Part shown: positions 43,131-55,284 of the stretch, in pieces
Layout: the number at the start of each line of letters is the position of its first letter
Position numbering within the stretch: position 1 is the stretch's first letter
Assembly: GCF_022682495.2 (NCBI RefSeq)
Contig: NC_071398.1
Location: 13,770,934 to 13,834,933 of the forward strand
DNA: 64,000 nucleotides
Origin: Desmodus rotundus
Taxonomy: Eukaryota > Chordata > Mammalia > Chiroptera > Phyllostomidae
Reading direction: 5' to 3'
Translations under genes and position numbers: made by a program
Notes under the pieces: generated by a model
Databases searched by the model: none
What the model saw: only the letters and a program-made list of their open reading frames with translations
What the model was told of the DNA's origin: nothing

Positions 43131-43582
43131 ACCAGAAATTATTGAACCAGACCTCAGGTGATGGTCTTGTTGAGGACTTTTTTCCCACTACAGCTCAGGC
43201 GCAGTGAGCACCTCGTACGTGCTTTTGAAGACAAGGCCAGGAGGAGCCGTCTGCCTACGTTCCCAGACCTGACACTGCTGGGTCAGGCGCCTTGCGCAGC
43301 CGAAGTCTCGAAAGATGCAGCTGAACTGCTGGGCAGAGGTCACAGTAACGGCCCCCCCACACTGTTCTCCCATGAACTGTGAGGGAGCACCCCTTGTCCT
43401 CAAGCTCTAGTCCGCCCTGGGAAAGAGCAAATGTTTTAGTATCTGCCAACCTGAGAAGCAAGAGATGGAACCTCGTTAGTATTTTGATTTGTGTCTCTTT
43501 TATTATGACTAAACAGTAAGCGTCTTTTTATACATTGATTGGCAACTTATTTTGCAGTGTTGTTTTTTTTAGAACAAAAGGG

Positions 43583-43598
43583 GTGTGTGTGTGTGAGT

Positions 43599-43638
<40 letters not shown>
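43583..43638. repeat. (GT)n(GA)n microsatellite
   Basis: gtgtgtgtgtgtg followed by about 16 GA units. Confidence 0.95.
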
Positions 43639-43640
<2 letters not shown>

Positions 43641-43929
43641 GTAGGAGTTCCCTTAACTGCCTATTTATATAGATAGCTCTTGCCCATTTTTTTACACTTT
43701 TTTTTTCCTATCACTTCGTATAGCCATCTTAAAAGAAACTCAGAAAAGCAGCCTTGGGTGAAATAGCACAAGTTTTTCCTTTTTCCTGATTTATTGTTAA
43801 TTTTATTTCTTGAACGTGTTTTGTTTTCTGCCTTGGATTTTTAAAAACATACAAAATAACCTTCTAACAGACCCTCCCATTTCTAACCTTCTAACTCCCA
43901 CCACAACTGTGATCTTTTTTAAACCCAAG

Positions 43930-44165
43930 CCAGGCCGTGTTGCTTCCTGGCTTCAAAACTCCTGTTGTCTTCCATCCTTCTTAGAATAAATTCCACAATT
44001 TGGCCAAGACCTAGGAGACCTCTCCTGGAATGGAAGCTGCCTATTTCTCCAGACTCGTCCTATACCCTGCCCCCACTCCAGACTCGCCTGAGCTCTTTCC
44101 CACATCAGCTCTTTATACCTTGCTCTCTCGCCCTCTGGAATGTCCGCTTCTCCTGTCTCCAGAGA
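43930..44165 (+). mobile_element. L2 LINE (sense)
   Basis: 'gcttcctggcttcaaaactc' 'ctgttgtcttccatccttct' 'tagaataaattccacaattt' 'ggccaagacctaggagacct' ... 'ctctggaatgtccgcttctc' matches L2 (ttaaaacccttcaatggctccc..aggataaagtccaaactcc..tggcctacaaggcc..tctgcctggaacgctcttc). Confidence 0.8.
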
Positions 44166-44319
44166 GCTAACAGGGGAAGGGTATAGGATGCGTGCTATGG
44201 CACGGGGGCGCTCTTCTAACTCCAATGGGCAACCACAGGCCAGGTGCTAAACCTGGAAGTGGCCCCACCTGACTTCAGTGTTTAAAAAGATCACCCTCAA
44301 TAGGTCTACATAGAAGTTA

Positions 44320-46030
44320 CTTTAGTGAAGGAAAGAAGGAACTAGGAACCTAGCTTTATAATTTTTTCTTTTCCAAATGACTGGTCAGTTGTCCCATTTA
44401 TTAAAGAATCTATCCATCCCTCCCCAAGATTTAATTTAAAGTGCTTCCTTTAACATTTACTAAAATGCCCTTGGATATTTAGTATATGTGGGGGATTCCA
44501 TTCTGATCATTTCTTTCCTGAAACCAAATGTTTTGATTATTGTAGCTTCACGATACATTTTAAGATCTGCTAGAAGATCACTCTCCTTTCATTGATTACT
44601 ATTTTGTACAGAACGGTCCTAATTTTCACACATTTTCTTTTTCCCAAGTGACTTTCAAACCCTTTTGCCAAATTTTGAGAGTGAAATCCTTAGTATTTTA
44701 ACTAAGGGGCATTAGGTTTATAGATGTATTCATAGATTATTACAGATGAAAGAGAAGTTACATCTTTACAATATTGTGATTTTCTACCTGTACACACGCC
44801 TTTCTCTACTTGTTCCCATAGTGGTTTTGCTTTTTTTAATACACCAACTTAACAGCTATTGATTTATTAAAATAATGTATACAACTTGCCTTGCAAAAAG
44901 CTCATTAAGAAACTTGGGAAACAGAGGCATAAAATATAAAAGAACATGCAGAAGCAAATAAAGATCCTACATGACTGCATCACCCTAGAGATCCGTGGTG
45001 AACAGGCTCGTGTGTGTGCGGGGCGTACGCCAGGAATCAGGAGGGGCATTTTCACACTGAGTTTTACACAGTTTAAGACATGAAACTTCGCATCTGATCC
45101 CATCCTAGTAGAATTCTCCAGAGCACAATTACAATGGCCACCCAACATTACATCACATAAATATGCCCTAATTGATTCAACCACACTGCAACCGCTACAC
45201 ATTTGAGGGATGTTTTTGGAGGGCTTTGTCCTTCGAAGTGGTACTGCAGTAAACACCCAAATCGGTGTCTGTTCTCCTATTACTTACAGACCGTTTCTTT
45301 GACTTGACCTATGGCTTCACATCCTTCGCTAATGTTTCCCCTGCAGGGCAGCCAGCCCCACTTTGTACAGTAAAGACTTTGACCCCTTGTCTGCCAAAGG
45401 TTTGCTGAAGTTTACCTCGTTCATTGTTGGCCTTTTAATCGTATAGGGCAGTGATTTTCAACCTCTTTCATCTCACGGCACACATAAACTAATTACTAAA
45501 ATTCTGTGGCACACCAAGAAATATAGTTTTGGCAGATCTGACAAAAATAGGTGTAATTTTGATTCATTCACACCAAACAACTACTGTTGTGTTAGCTGTT
45601 GTCATTTTTTTTAATTTGACAATCTAAGAGAAAAGATGTCCGTGCCCCTGATTAAATAATCAGGTATTACGTTTTAAAAATTCTTGTGGCACACCGGTTG
45701 AAAATTGCTGGTACAAAGTATAGTGAAGGGGGGGTGAGTGGAATTTTTTTAATATTTAGGGGATCTGGTAAAAGATGAGGGTCTAATTCACTATTCCCTC
45801 CAAACAGCCAATTTTCACAATATAATATGTTAAACTATATGCTCCTTATGTTTTCATTCTGAAGCCTTTTTAGTCTACACCAAGTCTAGTTTACACAGTA
45901 TCACTATTCTATCCCATTCATCTGCCGGTTGATTCTTACACCAGTGCCAAACTAGTTTACTAGTTTAATAATTCAATTCAATGTCCTGAAGGTAAAGATC
46001 TCCTTGTTGTTCCTTCTTTTTCAAAGTGTT
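44320..46030 (-). mobile_element. Decayed antisense LINE tract with a nested hAT element
   Basis: 'attattgtagcttcacgata' 'cattttaagatctgctagaa' ... 'ggggcattaggtttatagat' 'gtattcatagattatt' ... 'ttacaatattgtgatt' and 'cattcatctgccggttgatt' 'cttacaccagtgccaaacta' are antisense L1M-type text; order is partly scrambled, so several fragments may be joined. Interrupted by the hAT at 45449-45710. Confidence 0.55.
45449..45710 (+). mobile_element. Short non-autonomous hAT transposon
   Basis: 262 bp with ends 'cagtgattttcaacctcttt' and (reverse complement) 'cagcaattttcaaccggtgt', the hAT-type CAGTGGTTCTCAACC family. Flanking 8-mers gtataggg (45441-45448) and gtacaaag (45711-45718) agree at five of eight, fitting a decayed 8-bp duplication. 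Internal 'gtggcacaccaagaaatata' and 'cttgtggcacaccggttgaa' are typical of a copy-rich bat hAT family. No transposase sequence. Confidence 0.85.
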
Positions 46031-47088
46031 CTCATTCTGAATCCAAACAGGGAAAAAAAAAGCCTCAGCTGAACAGCAAGAAGACCACACATGTTGGCTG
46101 GCGTGTTTGTGTAAAAATTAACTGCATGCTGAGTGCACCACCTACGCTGAGAAGATCTGGTACCCTGACTGCCTGCTTCTCTCAAACAAAGGAGCTCATT
46201 GAAAACTACAATTCCCCAAATGCCCTGCTCCAGGGATCTGTCTGACTCCACTGCCACCCACCGCCTGGTGCTCAGGGGCCACACTTGCCAGGACAGTGCA
46301 TCCCTCTATCAGGCCCCATACAGCACCCAGTGGATGTGCCGGGATCATGGCTGAGAGGGGGGAGTGAGTAGAAATGTAGTCTGGGGTCTCGCACACAGAG
46401 CCATGGTTTGGGAAGGTGGGCATCCAGTTCTCCAATTGGATGAAACCCTGGCCCTCCTGCCTCAAGAATTCCACAGAGAATGGGAGCAACCCCAGGCCTA
46501 CCTTCCTTCCTTTAAACCAATCGATTCACTCAGATTACAATAGAAGAACACACGTGAGCCTCCGAGAGTAACCTCCATTCCCCGGACACCGCCCCCAGAT
46601 GCCTGCGGTGCTGTGCTGCTGGGCTCACTCTGTTCCTTCAACTGTATTTCTCAAGGACCTTTGAAGATCCTGAGTAATAGCTGCTTGCAAGGTGCCACTT
46701 GGGATTACAAGTCCCCAGTTAGTTGTTTTAATAAATACAGCAAATATAAAATACCGATGTCTTTCAACATCAAGTTTATTAAGAAGTAGCCACAGTGTTC
46801 TCTGTATGTGCTGTTGAGAGCTCCTACTTGGGCTGGGAAGCCACGGAAGGAAAGAAAAAAATAGAAAGGTGGTTGCTGAGGAACTAGGGAGAGATCCTTT
46901 AGCCTAAGATCTCAAGAAAGGCCACCTTGCCTGCTGCCTCCGAGGTCTTCCTGGGGGCTGCCACGGGGCCCTGCTGAGAAGAAGCGTGAAGCTTTGTTCC
47001 CATTTCCCAAGCATCCTGGGAGCCTTCCTCCCTCCCCGGGGGCCCTTCCGTGGATGTGGGAGGCTATTGGAGGCTATTCTGGGTCCTC
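46031..47088. other. Unassigned non-coding DNA
   Basis: No gene or confident repeat. Confidence 0.45.
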
Positions 47089-47089
47089 T

Positions 47090-47570
47090 GGCCATGACCT
47101 CACTGTAGTCAGGCAGACTCTCCCCTTGTCTCCAAGATTTCTGTCCCCTATTTACTCAAACACTAACCTAGGTACTTCAGTCACGGATTTTGCAGATGTA
47201 ATTAAAACCTCATTTAAGGTCAGGTGGCCTTAAAAAAAACCTAACAAACAGAGATTATCCAGGTGGGTGTGGCCCAAACAGCTGAGCATTTAAAGCAGAG
47301 GTTTTCCCCAGCTGGTGACAGAAGAGGAAGTCAGAGCAATTCTGAGCACAGGGAGCACCTGATGTGCCTTAGAGGTTTGGAGAGGAGGGGGCGGGTGAGT
47401 AGGAATGCGACAGCCTTAAGTTGCTCAGAGAGGCCCCACGCGATGGCCAGCCAGGACACGCCCCCCCCACCGTCTTTCGCCCCCAAAAAGCACAATTCTC
47501 CCAGTGGCCTGAATGCACTTGTTCCCCAGAGCTCCCAGAATGTGGATCAGCCCCTCCTGCCCCAGCCCTC
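47090..47570 (+). mobile_element. Ancient dispersed repeat (LTR-like), unresolved
   Basis: 'gattttgcagatgtaattaa' 'aacctcatttaaggtcaggt' ... 'gagattatccaggtgggtgt' 'ggcccaaacagctgagcatt' 'taaagcagaggttttcccca' 'gctggtgacagaagaggaag' 'tcagagcaattctgagcac' ... 'agtggcctgaatgcacttgt' matches a widespread mammalian element that I recognise but cannot name. Gaps in the middle. Confidence 0.7.
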
Positions 47571-48605
47571 GCTGGGCTAAGCAGGGCCTCCCTGGTGAGA
47601 GCCTCCCTCTCTCTGCACCTTTGCAGGAAATTCCCCACCAAAGACCAAACTAGCCCAGCGCGGTTCAGGACCAGAAAACCGACGGTACGCCACCTGGCTC
47701 TGTGCCATCTGATCTGAGGAGAAAGGGATGGCCATGCCCCTAGGATTCTGTCCCTGGAATCCCAGAGGGCAGTGAAGCCAGGGGGATCCATTAACACATC
47801 AAGAGGATGCCAGGGGACAGCATCACTAAAGCCTCACTTTGATTTGTCCCAGCATCTGGGGGAGGAAGCAGGCAACAGAGGCTGGGTTCTGAATCCCAAG
47901 CCATTTCGTTCTACGCCTTCAAAAGGGAAAATCTTCTACACCTCACCAGCGGATGAAAAGAGCAGACGGGAGGGAACGCAAGCCTGGGCAGCTAGGCGGG
48001 CACAGAGAGGAAGGGCAGGACCAGGGAGCTGGAGCAGGGGACCCAGATCCACTGCCTCAATGCTGACAGTTCCCCCCACAGAGCCTACAGCTACCAGCAC
48101 TCCATACCCCACAATCTGAGATTTAGACACATTCCAGTTCTCTAAGCCTCAAATTAGCCCTTGTAAGAGCTTATCTTCTTTCCCCCCAATTGACTTTAAT
48201 CAAGTGCTTCAGAAGCTGGGAAATATTTTAAGTTAATCAGGCCCTTGATGCAGGCGCCTGGGGACTGCCACAGCGCTGCTCATCCCTCTGGTTTGCTGCC
48301 CTCTGTCCATCTCTTCCCCGCCTCTCCCTGCCCCACAGGGGCTGTGAGATGCTTGGTGACCGCGTCTCACCCACGAAAGGGAGACTGAGAGAGAATGGGA
48401 TGGTGAATGAGGCACAGCCACAGCACAGTTTTAAATGGTTTTCCTGACAGTGGCAGGCGAGCGTTCAGCCTTTTTTAAAATCCCTGCCAAAAAAAAAAAA
48501 TCTAGAAAGTGCTTAGAGTGTGCCGACCACTAGCTTAGCTCCTACCCAACAAGAAGTCTCAGCTCAGTGACCTCACTTCTGAACCCCTAACAGGGACCAA
48601 GGTCA
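47571..48605. other. Unassigned non-coding DNA
   Basis: No gene. A short A run lies at 48490-48501. Confidence 0.45.
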
Positions 48606-48607
48606 GT

Positions 48608-48800
48608 GCTCGAATGCCAATCATCAGTACCAATACTTGTTGAGCACATAGGATGTGCTCAGTGTAAAGTGTTTTACACACGCAAACTTGTGTGCCCCTC
48701 ACCACAGCCCTTTAATAACAACACGATGATGTCTCCCACTTCACAGATGGTGAAACTGCACACCGGAAAAGCTAAGGAATGCACCCCAAGGAGATCTCTC
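48608..48800 (-). mobile_element. MIR-family SINE (antisense)
   Basis: 'cttgttgagcacataggatg' 'tgctcagtgtaaagtgtttt' 'acacacgcaaacttgtgtgc' 'ccctcaccacagccctttaa' ... 'cccacttcacagatggtgaa' 'actgcacaccgg' matches antisense MIR from tail to core. Confidence 0.85.
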
Positions 48801-48969
48801 TGGCTGACGTTCCATTTTACTCTGAATAGCGGACCACACAGCAATTCCAAGCAGGGTACAGTTTTCCACACTTGCAGTCCAGGTAGGAGAAATGCTAATC
48901 ACAGGAAAGGGGGCCAGGCGGTAGGGTCCCAGAAGGGGCCGGCAAGGGCCAAACATACACCTGTGTCTT

Positions 48970-49210
48970 AGGCCAGGCTGCCCAGAAGCAGACCTTGGGA
49001 GGAGAATTTGTGTGCAAGAGATTTATTAAGGAAGAAGGGGAAGAAACAGGTGAGCGAGAAGAGGAGAAGGAAGAGAGAAACAGAAGCCAAACCAAGGTGT
49101 AATTAATGGAAGAGGAGGTCCCAGCTTCCACCTGACCCCAAGGGGGATGTGGCAGCATACATCACACCTCAGAGTCCGTCCTGCTTCCTAGTACGGAGCT
49201 GGCCTTTCGT
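48970..49210 (+). repeat. Unnamed dispersed repeat, copy 3 of 3
   Basis: 'ggctgcccagaagcagacct' 'tgggaggagaatttgtgtgc' 'aagagatttattaaggaaga' 'aggggaagaaacaggtgagc' matches the same family as copies at 33.6 and 41.2 kb. Confidence 0.6.
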
Positions 49211-49329
49211 GCTTCAGGAGAGTCATAGGTACGAGAGTCAGAGAGGAAGTAGGTGTTGCTGGGTCACGGGCTCGCAGAATCAGTAAGAGGGATCTGAGAG
49301 GATCTGTCAGAGCCCAGGCAGTTTCTGCC

Positions 49330-49475
49330 ACAGTCTATTTGAGTCCCGGTGCCTTGATGTAGCTGTGCTGCCTCGGGCCAGTTGCTTAACCTTTCTGAGT
49401 CTCAGGATCTGCATCTGTGAAATAGGAATAAAGATCCTCGCTCACAGAGTTATGGTGAGTATTCGATTCCATGAA
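49330..49475 (+). mobile_element. MIR SINE (sense)
   Basis: 'tgctgcctcgggccagttgc' 'ttaacctttctgagtctcag' 'gatctgcatctgtgaaatag' 'gaataaagatcctcgctcac' is a strong MIR core. Confidence 0.9.
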
Positions 49476-50325
49476 GTGAGGGAGGATGACCTAAAATTAG
49501 CATCTGTCGCCCATGATGTGGTCCCGCACACGCTGCAATGATGTCGCCCACGAAGACACAGGAAAAGACAAAACAAAAGCACTGACCCATCACGAGGGAC
49601 TGAGGACAGAGACCAGCAAATGCTCTGCTGACTGTCCTTCTCAGCACAGAGGAGGCTGTTGGGGACCAGCCATACCCCTCAGCCATGACCACACAAGCCG
49701 AACTGTCTTCCCATCAAACCCACCCACTTCTCCCCTGAGAAACCAGCTCCCTGGTAAGAGTTCAGAGCGGCCCCAGGCAAAGCCAGCGACCCCACTGCAC
49801 GAGAGGCATCGGGAACCTACGTATGTATTTTGTTACTATCTAGAGGATGGCGCCGAGGAAGTTGGCAAAGTGGGTCCGTCAGCAACGGGGAGGGCGGAGA
49901 GACCCATGCAGGCCTGGGTCTGCCGGTGCTCTCTACGCCTGCGCCGCTGTCTCAGTCCCCTAATTAAGTGTCTCTGCTCATGCTCCCAGCTCACCTTCCT
50001 GGGAAACCTGGCTATATTGAACAGATATGTAAAAGCTGACAATTAAATTGTCTTCTCAAATTTTCACAGCTTATTAAGTTGTTCAGTTGCATGGGAAGTG
50101 ATTAGTGTCTGTAAATCCAGGAAGGGAGTGGCAGGTCCCAAGGCTGCAGAAGGGAGCCTGGGGAGCTGAAGGCAGTCCCCTAGAAGGGGCGGGTGTGCAG
50201 GCCACACTGAGCTGGGAGCAGAGACTCCAAAGGCCCAACAGGCCTTGTCTTCCACAGCCAGGAAGCGAGGAGTAGGCGAGGTTCACGGACTTCTCTGAGA
50301 CTGACTGCCAGCGAGCCCTGGACGT
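49476..50325. other. Unassigned non-coding DNA
   Basis: A 177-codon plus frame (49513-50046) is Arg/Ser/Thr-rich with no recognised domain. No repeat recognised. Confidence 0.45.
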
Positions 50326-50450
50326 GGAGACTGGAGGCAGATGAGTATCTAACTGCGAAGCTTCACCACTCAGCAGCTGGAGGAACTCAGGGAAGCCACT
50401 AACACCACCTGAGCCTCAGCTTACTTATGTAACCCAGCCGGGATGGGGGC
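50326..50450 (+). mobile_element. MIR SINE (sense)
   Basis: 'gcttcaccactcagcagctg' 'gaggaactcagggaagccac' ... 'cctgagcctcagcttactta' 'tgtaaccc' follows MIR at moderate divergence. Confidence 0.6.
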
Positions 50451-50584
50451 AGAGACCTGATCCCTGGTTGCACCTGCCGCTGCCTCCGTGCTTTATGGAG
50501 GGTGGCTTTGGCCTCAGAGGGAGCTCTCCACCACAGCTGGCCACACAGAGCTTCCACTTTGGACTGCTGAGCAGGCTGCTTCAC

Positions 50585-50715
50585 AGATCAGCCGCTCAAA
50601 ACCGGACCCCTTCCTTCCTGCCCGGGGTGCGGCACCCTCCTGCCTTTGCACAAAGGCTGACCCCAAGTGCCAGAATCAGTGCCTGCCTACGGGAGGCCAC
50701 GCCCCTGCTACAGTG
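50585..50715 (+). mobile_element. L2-like LINE fragment (sense)
   Basis: 'ttccttcctgcccggggtgc' 'ggcaccctcctgcctttgca' 'caaaggctgacccc' resembles the L2 'cctctgcctttgcacatgctgttccc' segment. Confidence 0.45.
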
Positions 50716-53068
50716 ACACATTCTTGTGGTTTGCTGGTGGAATTGTTTTTTCCATTTCAGATATTAAAGGAGAAAGCTTAACGTGTCTCATTTTCCTGGA
50801 ACGTCTCATTTAGACTGGCTATGTGTATGTTGATGGTCCAGCCTACCCTGCCACCACACAAACAAAATCATGCAAATTGAAGTTTGGGAAATGAAACACC
50901 CAGCCGTATTTTGACCCTTGGCGTGTTTGACAACCACTCCCTTTGTGAGAGATGTCTTCCCTCTGGTTACTAAAGAATAAATTAAAAGATTTATTTGTTT
51001 TAGCTCAGTTCCCTGAAGGTATGGAGAAGCCACAGACCTGGTCCAGGGCTCGGAAGGGGGGTGGGGTAGGAAACTGGGCAAAAGCCTTTGGGGCAGGAGC
51101 CGGGGGCCCTTCTCTCTGTTGGATCAAGATACCCACGTTGGAGAAACCTGAGGAAGCAGACTTTAGAAGTAGCCTGGCTCAGGGCCGCCTGGGCCAGGCG
51201 TGGCAATGGCCGAGGCTGGACCACTGCTGGATGGATATCTGATGCCAGAAGGAGCAAAGCAGAACCCCCAGGACGACTGGCCCCGGGTGGCGGGAACGCA
51301 TGGAGAGCTGGAGTCAGCCCTTGTGCAGCCCCGTCTGCGCCCCTGAAGCGGCACCCACCTCCTCCTCCACCAGCCACAGGGACCCCAGGAGCAACTGTAA
51401 CCATGTCCAGTTCTGCACAGACGTCTTCATAGCTGAAGGGCAGTCTCCGCACCTGGGGGCCCTCCTAATGCCCCCGAGAGGTAGGCAGGGCCACTCTCCT
51501 CACCCCCATTCGGTCTCACAGCAAACGTCCCCGTTCGGGAGTTCTGCCACTGTGCCATCCGTCCTTCAGGTCTAGCGTTTGAGTCTCGATGCACTTAATT
51601 GACTTGTCTAAGGCCACAAAATGCCCCTTAACACTCCAGGAGAAGAAGGCAGGGTTTCCAAATCCGAACACTCTCTTTCACTTTATTTCAAAACACTTTG
51701 CAGAAAGGCTCACAGAAAACTCACAGGCCACCAGAACTCCTGAGTCAGAGACTCCAGGGCACGTGCTGTGCACACATGTCCTGGAGAAAAGCGAAGCAAG
51801 CGGGTGTCTCCTTTCTTCTCATGTAATTTCTGTGGTCATTTCCTAACTCCCTCCTGTATGTAAAGACTCTCCTTTTCTCGGCTTTTAATAGAGTCAGGCG
51901 TTGCTGCTTGTATTTCGGTAGCACGCTAAATGCTCTGCTCATACACCCCTCCCTCCTTTTCCTCCCATTTCCCTTTTCTGTACGGGTCGCCCATCTGCAA
52001 GATGACGGTGTCAGTGACAGCACCGTGGGAGACAGGGAAAGTGCGATTTTCTTCTAAACATACAAAAATCTACAACATGAGAATCTTCTGCTTTTTGATG
52101 GGCTAGTCAAGTGTATTCAATAAAATGGATCAGCCACATTAAAAAGACTAATGTGTTTGATTAAACATGTAATATCTTTGACTGCTGATGCCAGGACCCC
52201 ATGCTGGTATGGACTGGCCACCAAGAAGCATCATCGTATGTACCCAGTGGGGATAAAAGAAGAAGAGCACACTGAACAGGACCCTGGGGACAAATGCTTA
52301 GCTGTGGAACAGCTGGGCACAGAGAGAAGAAAGCCCGCCAGACAAAGACGGTACATACCGTCAAACTCAAAGCGAGCGGAAACCCCCGCATTTTATCAAG
52401 CAAACATATTCCTCCTCAGCCATTCCTAGATAACAAGCTGGAAGTCTCCTGGGGTCATGGGTGAATCAGAAAGAAAATTGAGCAGAGGATGGAAGCAAGA
52501 GATGGAGAGTTGAAGGAGGGGAGAGGAGTGGGGCGCAGGATAGGGAATAACCAGAGCAGGGAAGAGCCCTTCCCCAAACCAACACAGTGCAGCATGCCTT
52601 TAACACAAGAAGCCACCCCAGGCACAAGGTCAGGAAGGGCACACGAGGCGGCTCAGTGACGTGGGTCTGGGCAGCAGGAATTCTCACTCTTGAATCCCAG
52701 ATTCCCTCACTTACTGTCGATGGGACCACGGCTGAGCTCCTGCTACTTCAATCATCCCCCAGCGTTTCTGTGGGTATCCGTGGGCTCACATGGGAAAGCA
52801 CCTATCATGCATCTGGGACGTAGTAGGAATCCTTGATCCTCACCAGAACCCTGCAGGGCTCAGTTGCTGGTGGAGAGCCTGGCTAATGCAGCCCACATTC
52901 CCTCCACCCTGCCGTCAGTGGCTGAGGAGTTTTAGAGCAGTGAGCCCTTCTGGCAAAGCAAATGCGGTATGGAGCCCCAGCTCATGCGAGTGGAGAGTCC
53001 AGGGCTCTACACACTCAGTTCAGAAACTGTGAACTTAGATTCAACACCCTCAAGTCAGCCAACATGCC
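50716..53068. other. Unassigned non-coding DNA
   Basis: No gene. 51000-51450 is GC-rich with modest CpG and several overlapping frames on both strands (51000-51452 minus, 150 codons) but no domain. 51590-51670 may be a diverged antisense MIR. Confidence 0.4.
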
Positions 53069-53069
53069 A

Positions 53070-53295
53070 CACGACATTCACAAAATGAAGGGTAAAAGTC
53101 ATAGGATCATTTCAATAGATGCGGAAAAGGCAATTGACAAAACTCAGCATCCACTTAGGATAAAAACTCTCAACAAAGTATGTATGGAGGGAACATACCC
53201 CAACATATTAAAGGCCACTTACGACAAACCCACAGCCAGCATCACGCTCAGGTGCAACACAAGAGCCATGACCTTAGGATATAACGTCTCACAGA
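53070..53295 (+). pseudogene. L1 ORF2 reverse-transcriptase fragment
   Basis: Translation gives IISIDAEKAIDKTQHPLRIK and TLNKVCMEGTYPNI then KPTASITL, the finger/palm entry of L1 reverse transcriptase (IISIDAEKAFDKIQHPF...KPTANIIL). The frame stays open for about 80 codons (inside 52962-53318), but only this short piece is present; the catalytic FADD box, endonuclease and 3' UTR are missing. It may be a 5'- and 3'-truncated relic. Confidence 0.85.
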
Positions 53296-53384
53296 GCAAT
53301 GGGCTCGACCGAAAATGACATGACTTCAGCCTCACGTGTGTGCAGTCACCGTTCAGACACGGCTTCATCAGGCAGGTTGCGCTC

Positions 53385-53480
53385 TCAGGTCCGTCTTACA
53401 GACGGTAAGACTGAGGCTCCCAGAAGCAGGCCGGCTTGTCCCAGAACCCACGTGCGATGGCGAGAGAACTGGGATCCAGC
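53385..53480 (-). mobile_element. MIR SINE fragment (antisense)
   Basis: 'cttacagacggtaagactga' 'ggctcccagaagcaggccgg' 'cttgtcccagaacccacgtg' resembles antisense MIR. Confidence 0.55.
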
Positions 53481-55278
53481 CTCCAACACCCGCACTGTGA
53501 ACCCATTGTTCGCTCTGCAAAATCCCTTATCAGCCCTGTTAGTCCCCCAAGGAGGAAATGGGGCTCAGATGACAGAGAGTGGCTCACTTTCGCAGCTCCC
53601 CTAACCCTTTGCCTCCAGCTGACACCGCAATCTGGTTTCCTTCGGCACCAGAGACTGGAGTTCACAGGCGGGCTGGCACACAGCTGGAATGTTCTTGAGG
53701 GTCTCAGCCTTGACCCCGGGAAAGTAAACAGGCTAGAGCTGTTAGTCTCCCCCCGAGGCCTTGCCTGGCTCATCACCAGCTCCCTAGGCACCCCTCCTTT
53801 GTCCCTCCCTGGAAGGCAGAGCCAAGGTGGAGAGGAATGCTCTCACCAGGCCATTCAACACAGTTCCTAAGCTGCTGCACCTTTGGAGAAAAATCTCCCT
53901 AACCTGGCCTGCATCATCAACACATAAAATGCAAGGAGGCATCCCTCCCGGGATCTTCCCAGACAAGGGTGCCGTGGGATGAGAGAAGGGGATGCCAGAG
54001 TGGAGAGTGATGTGTGCAGAGAAACTCTCTCTTCAGATCTGTGGCTACTTCACTGCTTTCCAATAAGCCCCCTCTGTCGCTCAAACCAGATGAAGTGAGG
54101 TTTCTGTCACTTGCCACTAGAGAGTTCTGACCAATTATGGGAACTTGCTGTGCCCATCTCCCCTACACCTGCCTCTGCTTTGTGACTCAACTCTTCCGTC
54201 CCACACTTCTGGTCACTGATGCTGGGCTCTCTCCCATGCTGTGGGGCCAGTGTCCCTTCCCCCAGGGCCCATCTCTACCAGGATCTCCCGAGCTGCTGGG
54301 TGGTGCCTCCCAAAAGCTTGGTGCCCAGCCCCTCCCATCAAGGAGCATGATGACCCATGACGGTTTGGGATAGGAAGACAGGGAATACAGAAACGCTCAT
54401 GAGTCTTGGCTAAGGGGGGCACGTGCCCTGTGCCGGAATGGCGGAGTAAGCCGGGTGCTGTCTGAGCAGAGGGATGGTGTGAGTCCCTCTGAGTGACCCA
54501 GGACACCCCAGCCTCATCTCCAGACCTGGTCTTGCTGCCAAGCCCCAGGTCACAACTCCCGAGTCCAACCTCTCCGAGTTAGGATTGGAGGTAAAGGGCG
54601 GGGCATGAGAGAGGGCTTCCTGCTCTCCGCACCTCCCCTCTTCCATCTGACCAGACTGAGACAAGAGCGGATGAGGACAGGAGGCCTGTGATGGCAGCCG
54701 TGGGGCGCAGTGGGGGAGGCGGCCTTGGCGGCCAAACACATTATTTTGGAGGCATCCGGGTTGGGCAAACTATCTGCTGAGGTGTTGGCAGAAGCTCAGT
54801 GCCGGCCTGCGCGAAGCCGGGCAGCAGCACCTGCCAACTCGGTCCAGTAAAAAGGGGAGTTCCTCCTCGCACAGCCATATGTGACCCGGCTGTGGCCGTG
54901 GAGAACCGGCCAGAAGTTACCGGAGGCAGGACATAGCTCCGAGCCCAGGAGGAGTGTAGCGTTTCAACCCACGCGCCACAGATTATTTTCTCTGCACATT
55001 CCTGGGAAGTTTGAGGGCATACACTCTCTGCCTTATCTTTCCAGAGTGGGTGCCAAGAGCTGGCCCTAGCGACGTTTGCATTCAAGCAGCAGTGAGAGTG
55101 GGTGTGGGCAGCCCCTGGGGTCCCTGGTGAGTGAAGAAGCGGATCCGGCTGCCTCCTGGCGAGGAGTGGGGAGAGAAGGGAAAACTCCAGATGGGATGGG
55201 ACGGGACGAACAACAAGGGGCGGAAGCAAAAAGGGAAACAGGATTTGCTCTCACTGTCGCAAGTTAGGGTGTGCAAAG
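53481..55278. other. Unassigned non-coding DNA with one LTR-like scrap
   Basis: At 54065-54135 'gtgaggtttctgtcacttgc' 'cactagagagttctgaccaa' matches the end of the LTR-like family at 36.4 kb. Otherwise GC-rich unassigned sequence; frames such as 54741-55229 (minus, 162 codons) have no domain. Confidence 0.45.
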
Positions 55279-55284
55279 CTAGCT

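Noticed and set aside
49513..50046. 177-codon plus frame
   Set aside because: Arg/Ser/Thr-rich low-information peptide; no family recognised.
51000..51460. Possible CpG island promoter
   Set aside because: GC-rich, but CpG looks modest by eye and no first exon or promoter motif is evident.
54741..55229. 162-codon minus frame in GC-rich DNA
   Set aside because: No domain; overlapping frames of similar length on both strands show that this is a composition effect.
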